DNA from: Nitrososphaerota archaeon
Lineage (GTDB): Archaea > Thermoproteota > Nitrososphaeria > Nitrososphaerales > Nitrosopumilaceae
Length of the DNA: 5,677 nt
Direction of reading: 5' to 3'
Assembly: GCA_022573065.1 (NCBI GenBank)
Contig: JACZUQ010000014.1
Coordinates: forward strand, 14,069 to 19,745
The translations under genes were made by a program, and so were the position numbers. Below the pieces are notes generated by a model. It was not told the origin of the DNA and did no database searches. It saw only the letters and a list, made by a program, of their open reading frames with translations. This document shows positions 1 to 5,647 of this stretch, in pieces (position 1 is the stretch's first letter; each line of letters begins with the position of its first letter).

Positions 1-604
1 GTGATAGATCGTCTCCTTCAAGATTTTCATCAAGTGGCATAATTTTTTCAGTATACGAATCCTGTTGAATGAAATTTCTATCTAAAAATGCAGTAATATT
101 ATCTAATTTGAATTTTACAGCAGCCATGGCAGCCTCCCATACTTGTCCTTCGTTGGATTCTCCATCACCAATTATAGTATAGATGCGATGATTTTTGTTG
201 TCAAGTCTTGCTGCTAGTGCATTTCCAATTGAATAAGACAAACCAAGTCCTAAAGAACCTCCACAAAATTCCACCCCAGGACATTTAAGATCTGGGTGTC
301 CTTGTAGTTTGCTTCCAAATTTTCTTAGAGTTTCTAGCTCTGCTGGTTCAAAATATCCTGCTACTGCCAAGTTAGAATAAAGACCAGGAGATGCATGTCC
401 TTTAGAAAGAATCAATCTATCACGGTCATCCCATAGAGGATTTTTTGGATCAAATTTTAGATGTTTATAAAATAAACACCCCATAATCTCAGCCATTGAG
501 AATGAACCTCCAGGATGACCTGAACCTGCGGCAGCTGTTCCTTTGATGACTAGTTTGCGAGCCTTGAGAACATTTTTTTTAATTTTATAGTAATTTAGTC
601 CCAT
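1..604 (-). CDS. tkt: Transketolase, N-terminal subunit (partial, C-terminal end outside window)
   Basis: This is the first 201 codons of the N-terminal half of a split archaeal transketolase. The enzyme moves two-carbon ketol units between sugar phosphates in the non-oxidative pentose phosphate pathway, using thiamine diphosphate and a divalent metal. Visible motifs are GSGHPGG (residues 27-33, His30), KGHASP (68-73, His70), QGHPD (101-105, His103), GGSLGLGLS (115-123) and the cofactor-binding GDGESNEGQ (146-154), with the metal-ligand Asn at 177 in DRNFIQQD. Asp147 and Asn177 are the expected metal ligands. Two positions look unusual: Leu120, where GSLGQG is common, and Phe178, where Gly is common after RN. 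The N-subunit is usually about 270-280 residues, so roughly 70 are missing. The C-terminal partner subunit probably follows beyond position 1, but this is inferred. The ATG at 604 fits because a TATA-like box lies about 29 bases upstream. Confidence 0.95.
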   Translation of the reverse strand, partial: MGLNYYKIKKNVLKARKLVIKGTAAAGSGHPGGSFSMAEIMGCLFYKHLKFDPKNPLWDDRDRLILSKGHASPGLYSNLAVAGYFEPAELETLRKFGSKLQGHPDLKCPGVEFCGGSLGLGLSYSIGNALAARLDNKNHRIYTIIGDGESNEGQVWEAAMAAVKFKLDNITAFLDRNFIQQDSYTEKIMPLDENLEGDDLS

Positions 605-628
605 TCTTGTATTTTTCCCTTGTAAATG

Positions 629-638
629 AAATATTAAG
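629..638 (-). promoter_or_regulatory. Probable TATA box (box A) of the transketolase gene
   Basis: On the minus strand this reads CTTAATATTT. Its centre is about 29 bases upstream of the ATG at 604, so transcription should start at or next to the start codon and give a leaderless mRNA. No Shine-Dalgarno sequence is visible. Assigned from position and AT content only. Confidence 0.5.
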
Positions 639-650
639 CTACTTCTGAAA

Positions 651-658
651 ATTTTAAT
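651..658 (+). promoter_or_regulatory. Probable TATA box of the DCC-family gene
   Basis: ATTTTAAT is centred about 26 bases before the ATG at 681, which fits a leaderless transcript. With the minus-strand box at 629-638 it makes the 76-base gap 605-680 a compact divergent promoter region. The match to a TATA consensus is weak, so the call rests mainly on spacing. Confidence 0.4.
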
Positions 659-680
659 CCGATCTAAACCTAGAGTAATT

Positions 681-1058
681 ATGGAATTACAAGAGATTGT
701 ACCACTTGTCATTTATGATAACCAGTGTTATCTTTGCGTAAAATTTGCAAAATTTGTTAATTTTTTGGCAAGAGGAAGATTAAGAATTATTGGTCACTAT
801 ACAGAGATTGGCAAAAAAATTCGAGAAGAGGTATTAGATTCAAGTGCACTAGAAATGTTTTGGTTTGTTGATGGAAAAACAGCGTATGGAGGACGAGCAG
901 GATTGTTTCCATTATTGTCAGCAATAATTCGAGCAAATGGTAGTGTTGGAGATCTAAGCATTCAAGAATCATGCGATTTGAGTTGTAAAAATACAAAAGC
1001 TGTTTTTCTTCGGTCTGCAAGTTTACTAACAAATAGTAAAAAAATAAAGATAAAGTAA
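681..1058 (+). CDS. DCC-family (DUF393) thiol-disulfide oxidoreductase-like protein
   Basis: This is a 125-residue protein with the family-defining DxxCxxC motif near its N-terminus: Asp13, Cys16 and Cys19 in VIYDNQCYLC. A hydrophobic strand-helix pattern follows, with a Gly-rich YGGRAG segment at 69-74, consistent with the thioredoxin-like fold proposed for this family. No signal peptide or clear membrane span is seen, so it is probably cytoplasmic. Members are annotated as putative thiol-disulfide oxidoreductases; the substrate is generally unknown and nothing here reveals it. A second cysteine pair, Cys98 and Cys102 (CDLSC), lies in the C-terminal part and may be an additional redox or metal site. 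The tail is very basic (KKIKIK). The gene lies 34 bases before the aminopeptidase gene, which has its own promoter-like box, so they may or may not be cotranscribed. The family call is fairly sure; the biochemical role is not. Confidence 0.8.
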   Translation: MELQEIVPLVIYDNQCYLCVKFAKFVNFLARGRLRIIGHYTEIGKKIREEVLDSSALEMFWFVDGKTAYGGRAGLFPLLSAIIRANGSVGDLSIQESCDLSCKNTKAVFLRSASLLTNSKKIKIK

Positions 1059-1060
1059 TC

Positions 1061-1067
1061 TATAATA
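1061..1067 (+). promoter_or_regulatory. Probable TATA box of the leucyl aminopeptidase gene
   Basis: TATAATA starts two bases after the preceding stop codon and is centred about 29 bases before the ATG at 1093. This supports that ATG as start and suggests a leaderless transcript independent of the upstream DCC-family gene. Confidence 0.55.
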
Positions 1068-1092
1068 CCTCTAAGCGTACGAGTCATACATT

Positions 1093-2571
1093 ATGAAGAT
1101 TAGATCAGAATCAGCTAAACCATTAAAGAAAAAAACATCAGTTCTTTGTGCATTTGTTTTAGAAAATTCTAATGAACCATTAGGATTGGGAAAAATTAAT
1201 GAAAAAATTAACTCCTCGGTAAAAGACGCCATCAAAGAAACTAAGGGAAAAATTGGAGGTATATCAATTGTTAGTACATTAGGAATTATTCCTCCAAAAA
1301 ATATCCTAATAGCAGGACTTGGACCAAAAAACAAGCTATCTACAGATGTTTTAAGAAATGTTTCAGGAAAAATTACTCAAAAGATTCGTAGTATGGGTTT
1401 ACCAGAATTTTCAATTATAGTTCCATCTGGTTTTCCAATTGATTCAAACTCTTCAATATCACCAATCGTTGAAGGATCTATTCTTTCCATGTATTCATTT
1501 GACTCATACAAGAAAGAAAAAAGTGAAAAATCTCCCAATTTATCCATTCTAGTTTCTAATTCACAAAATGCTCAGAAAATAATTTCAAAAGCAGAAATTG
1601 TTTCCCAAGGAGTCATTTATGCTAGAAGTATTGGTAATCTGCCTCCAAATGATTGTTCTCCATCAAGACTTGCTAGCTTTGCAAATGCAATTGCTACCAA
1701 AAATAGACTAAAGTGCAAAATTATCTCAAAAGATGAGCTGAGGAAAAAAGGATTCGGAGGAATTTCAGCAGTTGGTCGAGGAAGTAAAAATGAACCAAAA
1801 CTAATCATTTTAGAACATAACAAAGGAAAACGAAATGACAAACCAGTTGTACTTGTAGGAAAAGCGGTGACCTTTGACACGGGTGGAATTTCATTAAAAC
1901 CAGGTGACAAAATGGATGAAATGAAGTTTGACAAGTGTGGTGGTTGTACAGTCTTAGGAATAATGAAAGCTGTTTCTGAGTTAAAACTTCAGATCAATGT
2001 CGTTGGAATAATTCCATCTGTTGAAAATATGCCAGGAAGTGAATCATACCGACCAGGAGATATTGTTCGTCTATACAGTGGTAAAACAGCTGAGATTTTA
2101 AACACTGATGCTGAAGGAAGATTAATTCTAGCTGATGCATTATCTTATGGCATAAAACAATACTCACCAAAATCAATTATTGATTTTGCCACACTTACTG
2201 GTGCGTGTATTGTTGCGTTGGGAAACAATGTGGCTGCCCTAGTAAGCAATAATCAGCGATTATCAGAAAAGATTAAAAAATCATCTGAAAAAACCTCTGA
2301 GGAGATTTGGCAGCTACCAATTAATGATGATTATATGGACATGATCAAATCAAATGTTGCTGATATGAGAAATATTGGTATGGGAAGAGCTGCAGGAACC
2401 ATAACAGCAGCTGCATTTTTAGCAAACGCAGTTGATGAAACCCCTTGGGCTCACCTTGACATTGCAGGAACTGCATGGACGCAAGATGCATCTAAAAAGA
2501 AATCTTACAATCCAAAAGGTGCAACTGGATTTGGAGTACGCTTGATTTTAGATTATCTTAGCACATTATAG
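1093..2571 (+). CDS. pepA: Leucyl aminopeptidase, peptidase family M17
   Basis: This 492-residue protein is full length for M17 cytosolic leucyl aminopeptidases, two-metal enzymes that remove N-terminal residues from peptides during protein turnover and usually form hexamers. The N-terminal domain (about 1-160) is variable. The C-terminal catalytic domain carries all key residues: Lys257 and Asp262 in GKAVTFDTGG, Lys269 in SLKPGDKM, Asp280 in KFDKCGG, and Asp339, Glu341 and Arg343 in the signature NTDAEGRL. These match the bovine enzyme residues K250, D255, K262, D273, D332, E334 and R336 with a constant offset of seven, so the active site looks intact. The substrate range cannot be read from sequence; Cys-Gly cleavage is known in the family. 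The ATG at 1093 is supported by TATA-box spacing. The gene ends 33 bases from the convergent zinc-finger gene. Family assignment is very secure. Confidence 0.97.
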   Translation: MKIRSESAKPLKKKTSVLCAFVLENSNEPLGLGKINEKINSSVKDAIKETKGKIGGISIVSTLGIIPPKNILIAGLGPKNKLSTDVLRNVSGKITQKIRSMGLPEFSIIVPSGFPIDSNSSISPIVEGSILSMYSFDSYKKEKSEKSPNLSILVSNSQNAQKIISKAEIVSQGVIYARSIGNLPPNDCSPSRLASFANAIATKNRLKCKIISKDELRKKGFGGISAVGRGSKNEPKLIILEHNKGKRNDKPVVLVGKAVTFDTGGISLKPGDKMDEMKFDKCGGCTVLGIMKAVSELKLQINVVGIIPSVENMPGSESYRPGDIVRLYSGKTAEILNTDAEGRLILADALSYGIKQYSPKSIIDFATLTGACIVALGNNVAALVSNNQRLSEKIKKSSEKTSEEIWQLPINDDYMDMIKSNVADMRNIGMGRAAGTITAAAFLANAVDETPWAHLDIAGTAWTQDASKKKSYNPKGATGFGVRLILDYLSTL

Positions 2572-2604
2572 AAAGTACTTTTAACATTTAGAAAAATTAC
2601 TGAT
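2572..2604. terminator. Convergent 3' ends with short T-tracts
   Basis: This 33-base gap separates the stop codons of the aminopeptidase gene (plus) and the zinc-finger gene (minus). It begins with the perfect palindrome AAAGTACTTT (2572-2581), which with the next base gives a plus-strand TTTT run. On the minus strand a TTTTT tract (2592-2596) follows the zinc-finger stop. Archaeal termination often needs only T-rich DNA, so both could act as terminators. No real hairpin is visible. Confidence 0.4.
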
Positions 2605-2733
2605 TTAATATCCTCTGCTGTTTCTATCTTGTTTGTCAATGTTGGGATTTCTGAATCCGTGTTTTTCCATCATGTGATTCAAAAACCTCATGTCATTATC
2701 GAATTGTTGACCACAAACAGAACAGCTAGACAT
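2605..2733 (-). CDS. Small single C2H2 zinc-finger protein (42 residues)
   Basis: A complete minus-strand reading frame runs from ATG at 2733 to TAA at 2605. It encodes 42 residues beginning MSSCSVCGQQF. It contains one classical C2H2 finger: Cys4-x2-Cys7-x12-His20-x4-His25, with Phe11 three residues after the second Cys and Phe17-Leu18 at the core hydrophobic position. This ligand spacing is hard to obtain by chance in so short a frame. A polar tail of 17 residues follows (RNPNIDKQDRNSRGY at the end). Tiny single-finger C2H2 proteins are, as I recall, common in thaumarchaeal genomes, with largely unknown function; DNA, RNA or protein binding are all possible. Two TATA-like elements upstream fit its own leaderless transcription. 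It lies 48 bases downstream of 5S rRNA on the same strand, so readthrough from 5S is also possible. Confidence 0.8.
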   Translation of the reverse strand: MSSCSVCGQQFDNDMRFLNHMMEKHGFRNPNIDKQDRNSRGY

Positions 2734-2755
2734 TAAAATCACAAAGATTGAACTT

Positions 2756-2770
2756 GTTTATAGTTTTATA
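2756..2770 (-). promoter_or_regulatory. Tandem TATA-like elements upstream of the zinc-finger gene
   Basis: On the minus strand this reads TATAAAACTATAAAC, two TATA-like elements in a row. The proximal one is centred about 26 bases, and the distal one about 34 bases, before the ATG at 2733. Start sites would lie at or a few bases before the ATG. The pair sits directly after the pyrimidine-rich 3' flank of the 5S gene. Confidence 0.55.
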
Positions 2771-2781
2771 CAAAGAAAGAT
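2771..2781 (-). terminator. T-rich 3' flank of 5S rRNA, possible terminator
   Basis: Immediately after the 5S 3' end the minus strand reads ATCTTTCTTTG. Two T-triplets in a pyrimidine run are compatible with archaeal intrinsic termination, although longer T-runs are stronger. The element abuts the zinc-finger promoter, so any leakage would enter that gene. Confidence 0.4.
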
Positions 2782-2894
2782 GCCAGCACTGATGCTTCCC
2801 AAGAGCTCTCGCATCTTAGTAACACAGCAGCGACATTGGGTTTGACTTCCAGGTTCGGAATGGGACTGGGTCGCACCCCAACGCTATGGCCGGC
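2782..2894 (-). rRNA. rrf: 5S ribosomal RNA
   Basis: The minus strand from 2894 to 2782 has the hallmarks of 5S rRNA. The 5' end GCCGGCCATAGC pairs in helix I with the 3' end GCTGGC. The loop C region CCCATTCCGAACCTGG contains the universal CCGAAC (plus-strand 2853-2858). The helix IV arm has GATGC pairing with GCATC. The core is 113 nt; mature archaeal 5S is usually a few bases longer, so the ends may extend by one to several bases. 5S RNA sits in the central protuberance of the large ribosomal subunit. No 23S or 16S lies upstream: the next gene on that side is ABCE1, on the opposite strand. The gene is therefore unlinked from the main rRNA operon and needs its own promoter. Confidence 0.95.
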
Positions 2895-2914
2895 TTGAAG
2901 GTATTTTTTCTGAG

Positions 2915-2932
2915 GTTATCTATTAAGGTAAC
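2915..2932. repeat. Imperfect dyad GTTATC-N6-GGTAAC over the 5S TATA box
   Basis: The arms GTTATC and GGTAAC match at five of six positions and flank TATTAA, which is the 5S TATA element read on the plus strand. It could be a regulator site overlapping TBP binding, or chance in AT-rich DNA. Confidence 0.3.
2917..2926 (-). promoter_or_regulatory. Probable TATA box of the 5S rRNA gene
   Basis: On the minus strand this reads TTAATAGATA, centred about 27-28 bases upstream of the predicted 5S 5' end at 2894. That is the spacing expected for a start at or just before the mature RNA. It lies inside an imperfect dyad (2915-2932). Confidence 0.5.
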
Positions 2933-2953
2933 TACATAATTCCTTCAAAACGG

Positions 2954-2966
2954 AATCAAATTGATT
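2954..2966. promoter_or_regulatory. Perfect 13-base palindrome AATCAA-A-TTGATT, candidate operator
   Basis: The arms AATCAA and TTGATT are exact reverse complements around one central base at 2960. The centre is about 66 bases from the predicted 5S start (2894) and 64 bases from the ABCE1 start (3024), almost exactly midway between the divergent promoters. A dimeric archaeal regulator could bind here. No bound protein is known to me and the site may be chance. Confidence 0.35.
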
Positions 2967-2994
2967 AAATTACTATCTGGGTTTCTCGAAGAAG

Positions 2995-3001
2995 TATAAA
3001 T
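2995..3001 (+). promoter_or_regulatory. TATA box of the ABCE1-Trm5 operon
   Basis: TATAAAT is centred 26 bases before the ATG at 3024, a good archaeal box A at leaderless spacing. No convincing Shine-Dalgarno sequence lies before the ATG. This supports 3024 as start and as the head of a two-gene transcript. Confidence 0.65.
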
Positions 3002-3023
3002 TAAAGAAAAAGGCGGTATTTTC

Positions 3024-4811
3024 ATGACTCATCGTGTTGCAGTGCTTGATAGGGAATTATGTCAACCAAAAAAATGCGGTTTAGAGTGTATCAAGTATTG
3101 TCCTGTAAACAAATCAGGTGCAGATTGTATTGTATTGAATGAGGAAATAAAAAAAGCGCAAATAGATGAAGATATTTGTAATGGTTGCGGAATTTGCGTA
3201 AAGGTATGTCCCTTTGATGCTATAACAATAATAAATTTAGCATCAGAGCTTGCAACAGACAAAGTTCATCAATATGGAATTAATTCATTTAGATTATTCA
3301 AATTACCAACACCAACCAAGGGAGAGGTAGTTGGACTCCTTGGAAGAAATGGTATAGGAAAAAGTACTGTAGTTAATATTTTATCAGGTATCATAAAACC
3401 AAATTTAGGAAATTATACTGAACCACCAGAGTGGGATGATATTTTAAAATATTATAGTGGAACTGAACTTAAATCTCATTTTGAAAAAATTAAGGATGGA
3501 ACCATCAAGGCTTCAATTAAACCACAACAAGTTTACAATGTTGCAGAAGCATTTGATGGAACTACCAAAGAATTGCTTGAAAAATATGATGAAAGAGGAG
3601 TAACAAAAGAACTTGTTGAAGAATTAGGATTAAAAAATTCATTAGAAAACAATCTCAAAGAGCTTAGTGGTGGAGAACTACAACGATTAGCAGTAGCCGT
3701 TGCTACGTCCAAGGATGCAGATTTTTACTTTTTTGATGAACCGTCATCTTACAATGATGTGTTTCAGAGAATAAGTGTTGCACGAGTAATACAAAGATTA
3801 GCAAAAATTGGAAAAAGTGTCATGGTAGTTGAACATGATCTGACACAACTTGATTATCTCAGTGATTACATTGATGTCTTATATGGGGAACCTGCTGTAT
3901 ATGGAATAGTATCAAATGTTCTTTCAACAAAGGTTGGAATCAATGTTTTTCTAGATGGATATTTACCAAATGAAAATGTTAGATTTAGAGACAAAAAATT
4001 TACATTTGATTCCTCAGCAACAACTAGAGAAAATTTTCAGGTAGGAGATGAGGTAATTTCATATCCATTACTTGGAAAAAAATTCCCAGCGTTTTCAGTA
4101 ACAATTGAACCAGGTAAAGTAAGGAAAGGAGAAGTGTTAGGAATAATGGGAGCAAATGCATTAGGAAAAACTACTATGATGAAAATGATTGCAGGTGTTG
4201 AAAAACCAGATTCTGGTAAAATCGATAAAAAAGTAAAGATAGCATACAAACCACAGTATCTTACAAATGATATTGATGTTGAAGTAATAGATTTACTAGA
4301 TAAAGCAAACGAAGGACCTATTCAAGGAAGTATGGAGGAAGAGCAAATCCTAGATCCACTAAAAATAAAAAAACTTTACAACAAATCTGTAAAAAATCTA
4401 TCTGGAGGAGAATTACAAAAGGTTGCAGTTGCTTCTTGTTTATTGCAAAAAGCAGATGTTTATGCTTTAGATGAACCATCCGCATTTTTAGATGTTGAAG
4501 ACAGAATTGCTATTGCAAAATTTATTCAAAAATTCGTTCGTTCTTATTCTAAATCTGCAATAATTATTGATCATGATTTACAGCTAATGGATCTTATCTC
4601 TGATTCAATGGTAATTTTTGAGGGAACATCTGGAGTTAATGGACATGCAACTTCTCCCCTTTCAAAAACAGAAGGAATGAATCAATTCCTTAAGTCACTT
4701 GAGATAACTTTCCGGAGAGATGAAAGATCATTAAGACCTAGAATTAACAAAAGTGATAGCAGGTTAGATAAAACCCAAAAAGAATCAGGAAATTTCTATT
4801 ACAAAAATTGA
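3024..4811 (+). CDS. abce1: ABCE1/Rli1 ribosome-recycling ATPase
   Basis: This complete 595-residue protein is the essential ABC ATPase that splits ribosomes after termination with aRF1 or aPelota and also acts in initiation; it is cytoplasmic and not a transporter. The N-terminal iron-sulfur domain has Cys13, 18, 22 and 26 and the CNGCGICVKVCP ferredoxin motif (Cys52, 55, 58, 62), enough for two 4Fe-4S clusters, plus Cys35. NBD1 has Walker A GRNGIGKST (107-115), LSGGE (214-218), Walker B ending DEP with catalytic Glu239, and His271. NBD2 has GANALGKTT (376-384), LSGGE (459-463), Glu484 and His517. The conserved end FRRDERSLRPRINK (563-576) is present. Oddities are Gln169 where the NBD1 Y-loop usually has Tyr, SSYNDV where SSYLDV is usual, and Ala379 for the second P-loop glycine of NBD2. 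It overlaps the Trm5-like gene by four bases. Confidence 0.97.
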   Translation: MTHRVAVLDRELCQPKKCGLECIKYCPVNKSGADCIVLNEEIKKAQIDEDICNGCGICVKVCPFDAITIINLASELATDKVHQYGINSFRLFKLPTPTKGEVVGLLGRNGIGKSTVVNILSGIIKPNLGNYTEPPEWDDILKYYSGTELKSHFEKIKDGTIKASIKPQQVYNVAEAFDGTTKELLEKYDERGVTKELVEELGLKNSLENNLKELSGGELQRLAVAVATSKDADFYFFDEPSSYNDVFQRISVARVIQRLAKIGKSVMVVEHDLTQLDYLSDYIDVLYGEPAVYGIVSNVLSTKVGINVFLDGYLPNENVRFRDKKFTFDSSATTRENFQVGDEVISYPLLGKKFPAFSVTIEPGKVRKGEVLGIMGANALGKTTMMKMIAGVEKPDSGKIDKKVKIAYKPQYLTNDIDVEVIDLLDKANEGPIQGSMEEEQILDPLKIKKLYNKSVKNLSGGELQKVAVASCLLQKADVYALDEPSAFLDVEDRIAIAKFIQKFVRSYSKSAIIIDHDLQLMDLISDSMVIFEGTSGVNGHATSPLSKTEGMNQFLKSLEITFRRDERSLRPRINKSDSRLDKTQKESGNFYYKN

Positions 4812-5644
4812 CTCGGATGCTAAAAAAAACACTTGAAGATGTACTATCAGAAAAAGAAAGTGAGGAGTTATTCTCAGCATTTGATCAAGTTGGTGACATC
4901 ATAATTATTAGAATTCCAGATGCTTTATTATCTAAAAAGGAAATAATCGGGAAAAAATTGCTAGAACAGGTTAAAACGGCAAAATCTGTTTTTTATCAAG
5001 CATCCTCAGTTGAAGGAGATTTTAGGACAAGAGATTTAGAAATTCTTGCAGGAGAAAACAAAACAGAAACTGAGTATAAGGAATTTGGATGCAGATTCAT
5101 CGTAGACGTCGAGAAGGCATTTTTTTCTCCTAGATTATCTACTGAGAGAGATAGAATAGCAGACCTAGTCCAAGAAGGCGAAACAGTAATCAACATGTTT
5201 GGAGGTGTTGGAATGTTTTCAATTATTGCAGCTAAAAGAAAAAAATGCACAGTGTATAATATAGACATTAATCCAATTGCTGCAAAACTATGTGAGAAAA
5301 ATATAGAATTAAACAAACTTGCAGGAAAAGTAATTTCTATTCATGGTGATGCTACAAAAATTGTTGAAGAGAAGCTTCAAGATAAAGGGGATAGAGTGTT
5401 AATGTTATTACCAGAAAGATCTGATGAATTTTTAGACTCGGCAATATTGGCAGCAAAAAATGATGGAATAATTCATTATTATTCTCATATTCATGCAGAT
5501 GATAAGTCAAAAGCTTCAAAACTGTCTGAAAAACATTATTCAGAGATTACTCCAGTAAAATCAAATATTCTTGATTCAAAAATAGTAAGAGCTGTAGGGC
5601 CAAGATATTATCAAACAGTTATTGATGTTAGAATTACTAAATAA
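4808..5644 (+). CDS. trm5: Trm5/Met-10-like tRNA (guanine37-N1)-methyltransferase, lacking D1 domain
   Basis: This class I AdoMet-dependent methyltransferase of the Trm5 family probably makes m1G37 in tRNA, which prevents +1 frameshifting. Recalled alignment with Methanocaldococcus jannaschii Trm5 is good: FRTRDLEILAGEN (72-84, Arg73 = R145), FFSPRLSTER (105-114, Glu113 = general base E185), NMFGGVGMFS for AdoMet binding (129-138), IDINP with Asp153 = D223, and HYY at 223-225. At N265 this protein has Leu200 (RVLMLLP instead of RVIMNLP). The protein is 278 residues against about 336 because the roughly 70-residue N-terminal D1 domain, which checks the tRNA outer corner, is absent. The start is TTG at 4808, whose TTGA overlaps the ABCE1 stop and suggests translational coupling. 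An in-frame ATG at 4817 is a real alternative giving 275 residues. A related target, or a Trm5 paralogue, cannot be excluded. Confidence 0.85.
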   Translation: MTRMLKKTLEDVLSEKESEELFSAFDQVGDIIIIRIPDALLSKKEIIGKKLLEQVKTAKSVFYQASSVEGDFRTRDLEILAGENKTETEYKEFGCRFIVDVEKAFFSPRLSTERDRIADLVQEGETVINMFGGVGMFSIIAAKRKKCTVYNIDINPIAAKLCEKNIELNKLAGKVISIHGDATKIVEEKLQDKGDRVLMLLPERSDEFLDSAILAAKNDGIIHYYSHIHADDKSKASKLSEKHYSEITPVKSNILDSKIVRAVGPRYYQTVIDVRITK

Positions 5645-5647
5645 TTA

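Noticed and set aside
570..585. Run of eight T in the transketolase gene as a possible frameshift site
   Set aside because: The frame is intact on both sides and the run encodes Lys-rich codons in AT-rich DNA; nothing suggests programmed slippage.
787..1032. 81-codon minus-strand open frame inside the DCC-family gene
   Set aside because: It lies opposite a real gene with a family motif, has low-complexity Leu-rich content and no promoter or domain signal.
1617..1934. Minus-strand open frame of 105 codons opposite the aminopeptidase active-site region
   Set aside because: It is antisense to highly conserved M17 codons; the frame is a by-product of the coding strand and has no recognisable motif. 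The same applies to 1071-1334 and 1994-2176.
2771..2900. 5S rRNA read on the plus strand
   Set aside because: The plus strand shows GTTCGGAATGGGA, the reverse complement of loop C (CCGAAC); helix I and the 5'/3' order fit only the minus strand.
2983..2993. TTCTCGAAGAA partial palindrome before the ABCE1 TATA box
   Set aside because: Only four-base arms around a three-base centre, too weak to call an operator.
2895..3023. Possible small RNA (C/D box) or tRNA in the 5S-ABCE1 gap
   Set aside because: No C box (RUGAUGA), no tRNA-like arms and no stable stem were found; promoter elements explain the region.
4996..5316. Minus-strand open frame of 106 codons opposite the Trm5-like gene
   Set aside because: It is antisense to the AdoMet-binding core of a conserved enzyme and shows no family motif. 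The frames at 3062-3262 and 4037-4249 opposite ABCE1 were dropped for the same reason.
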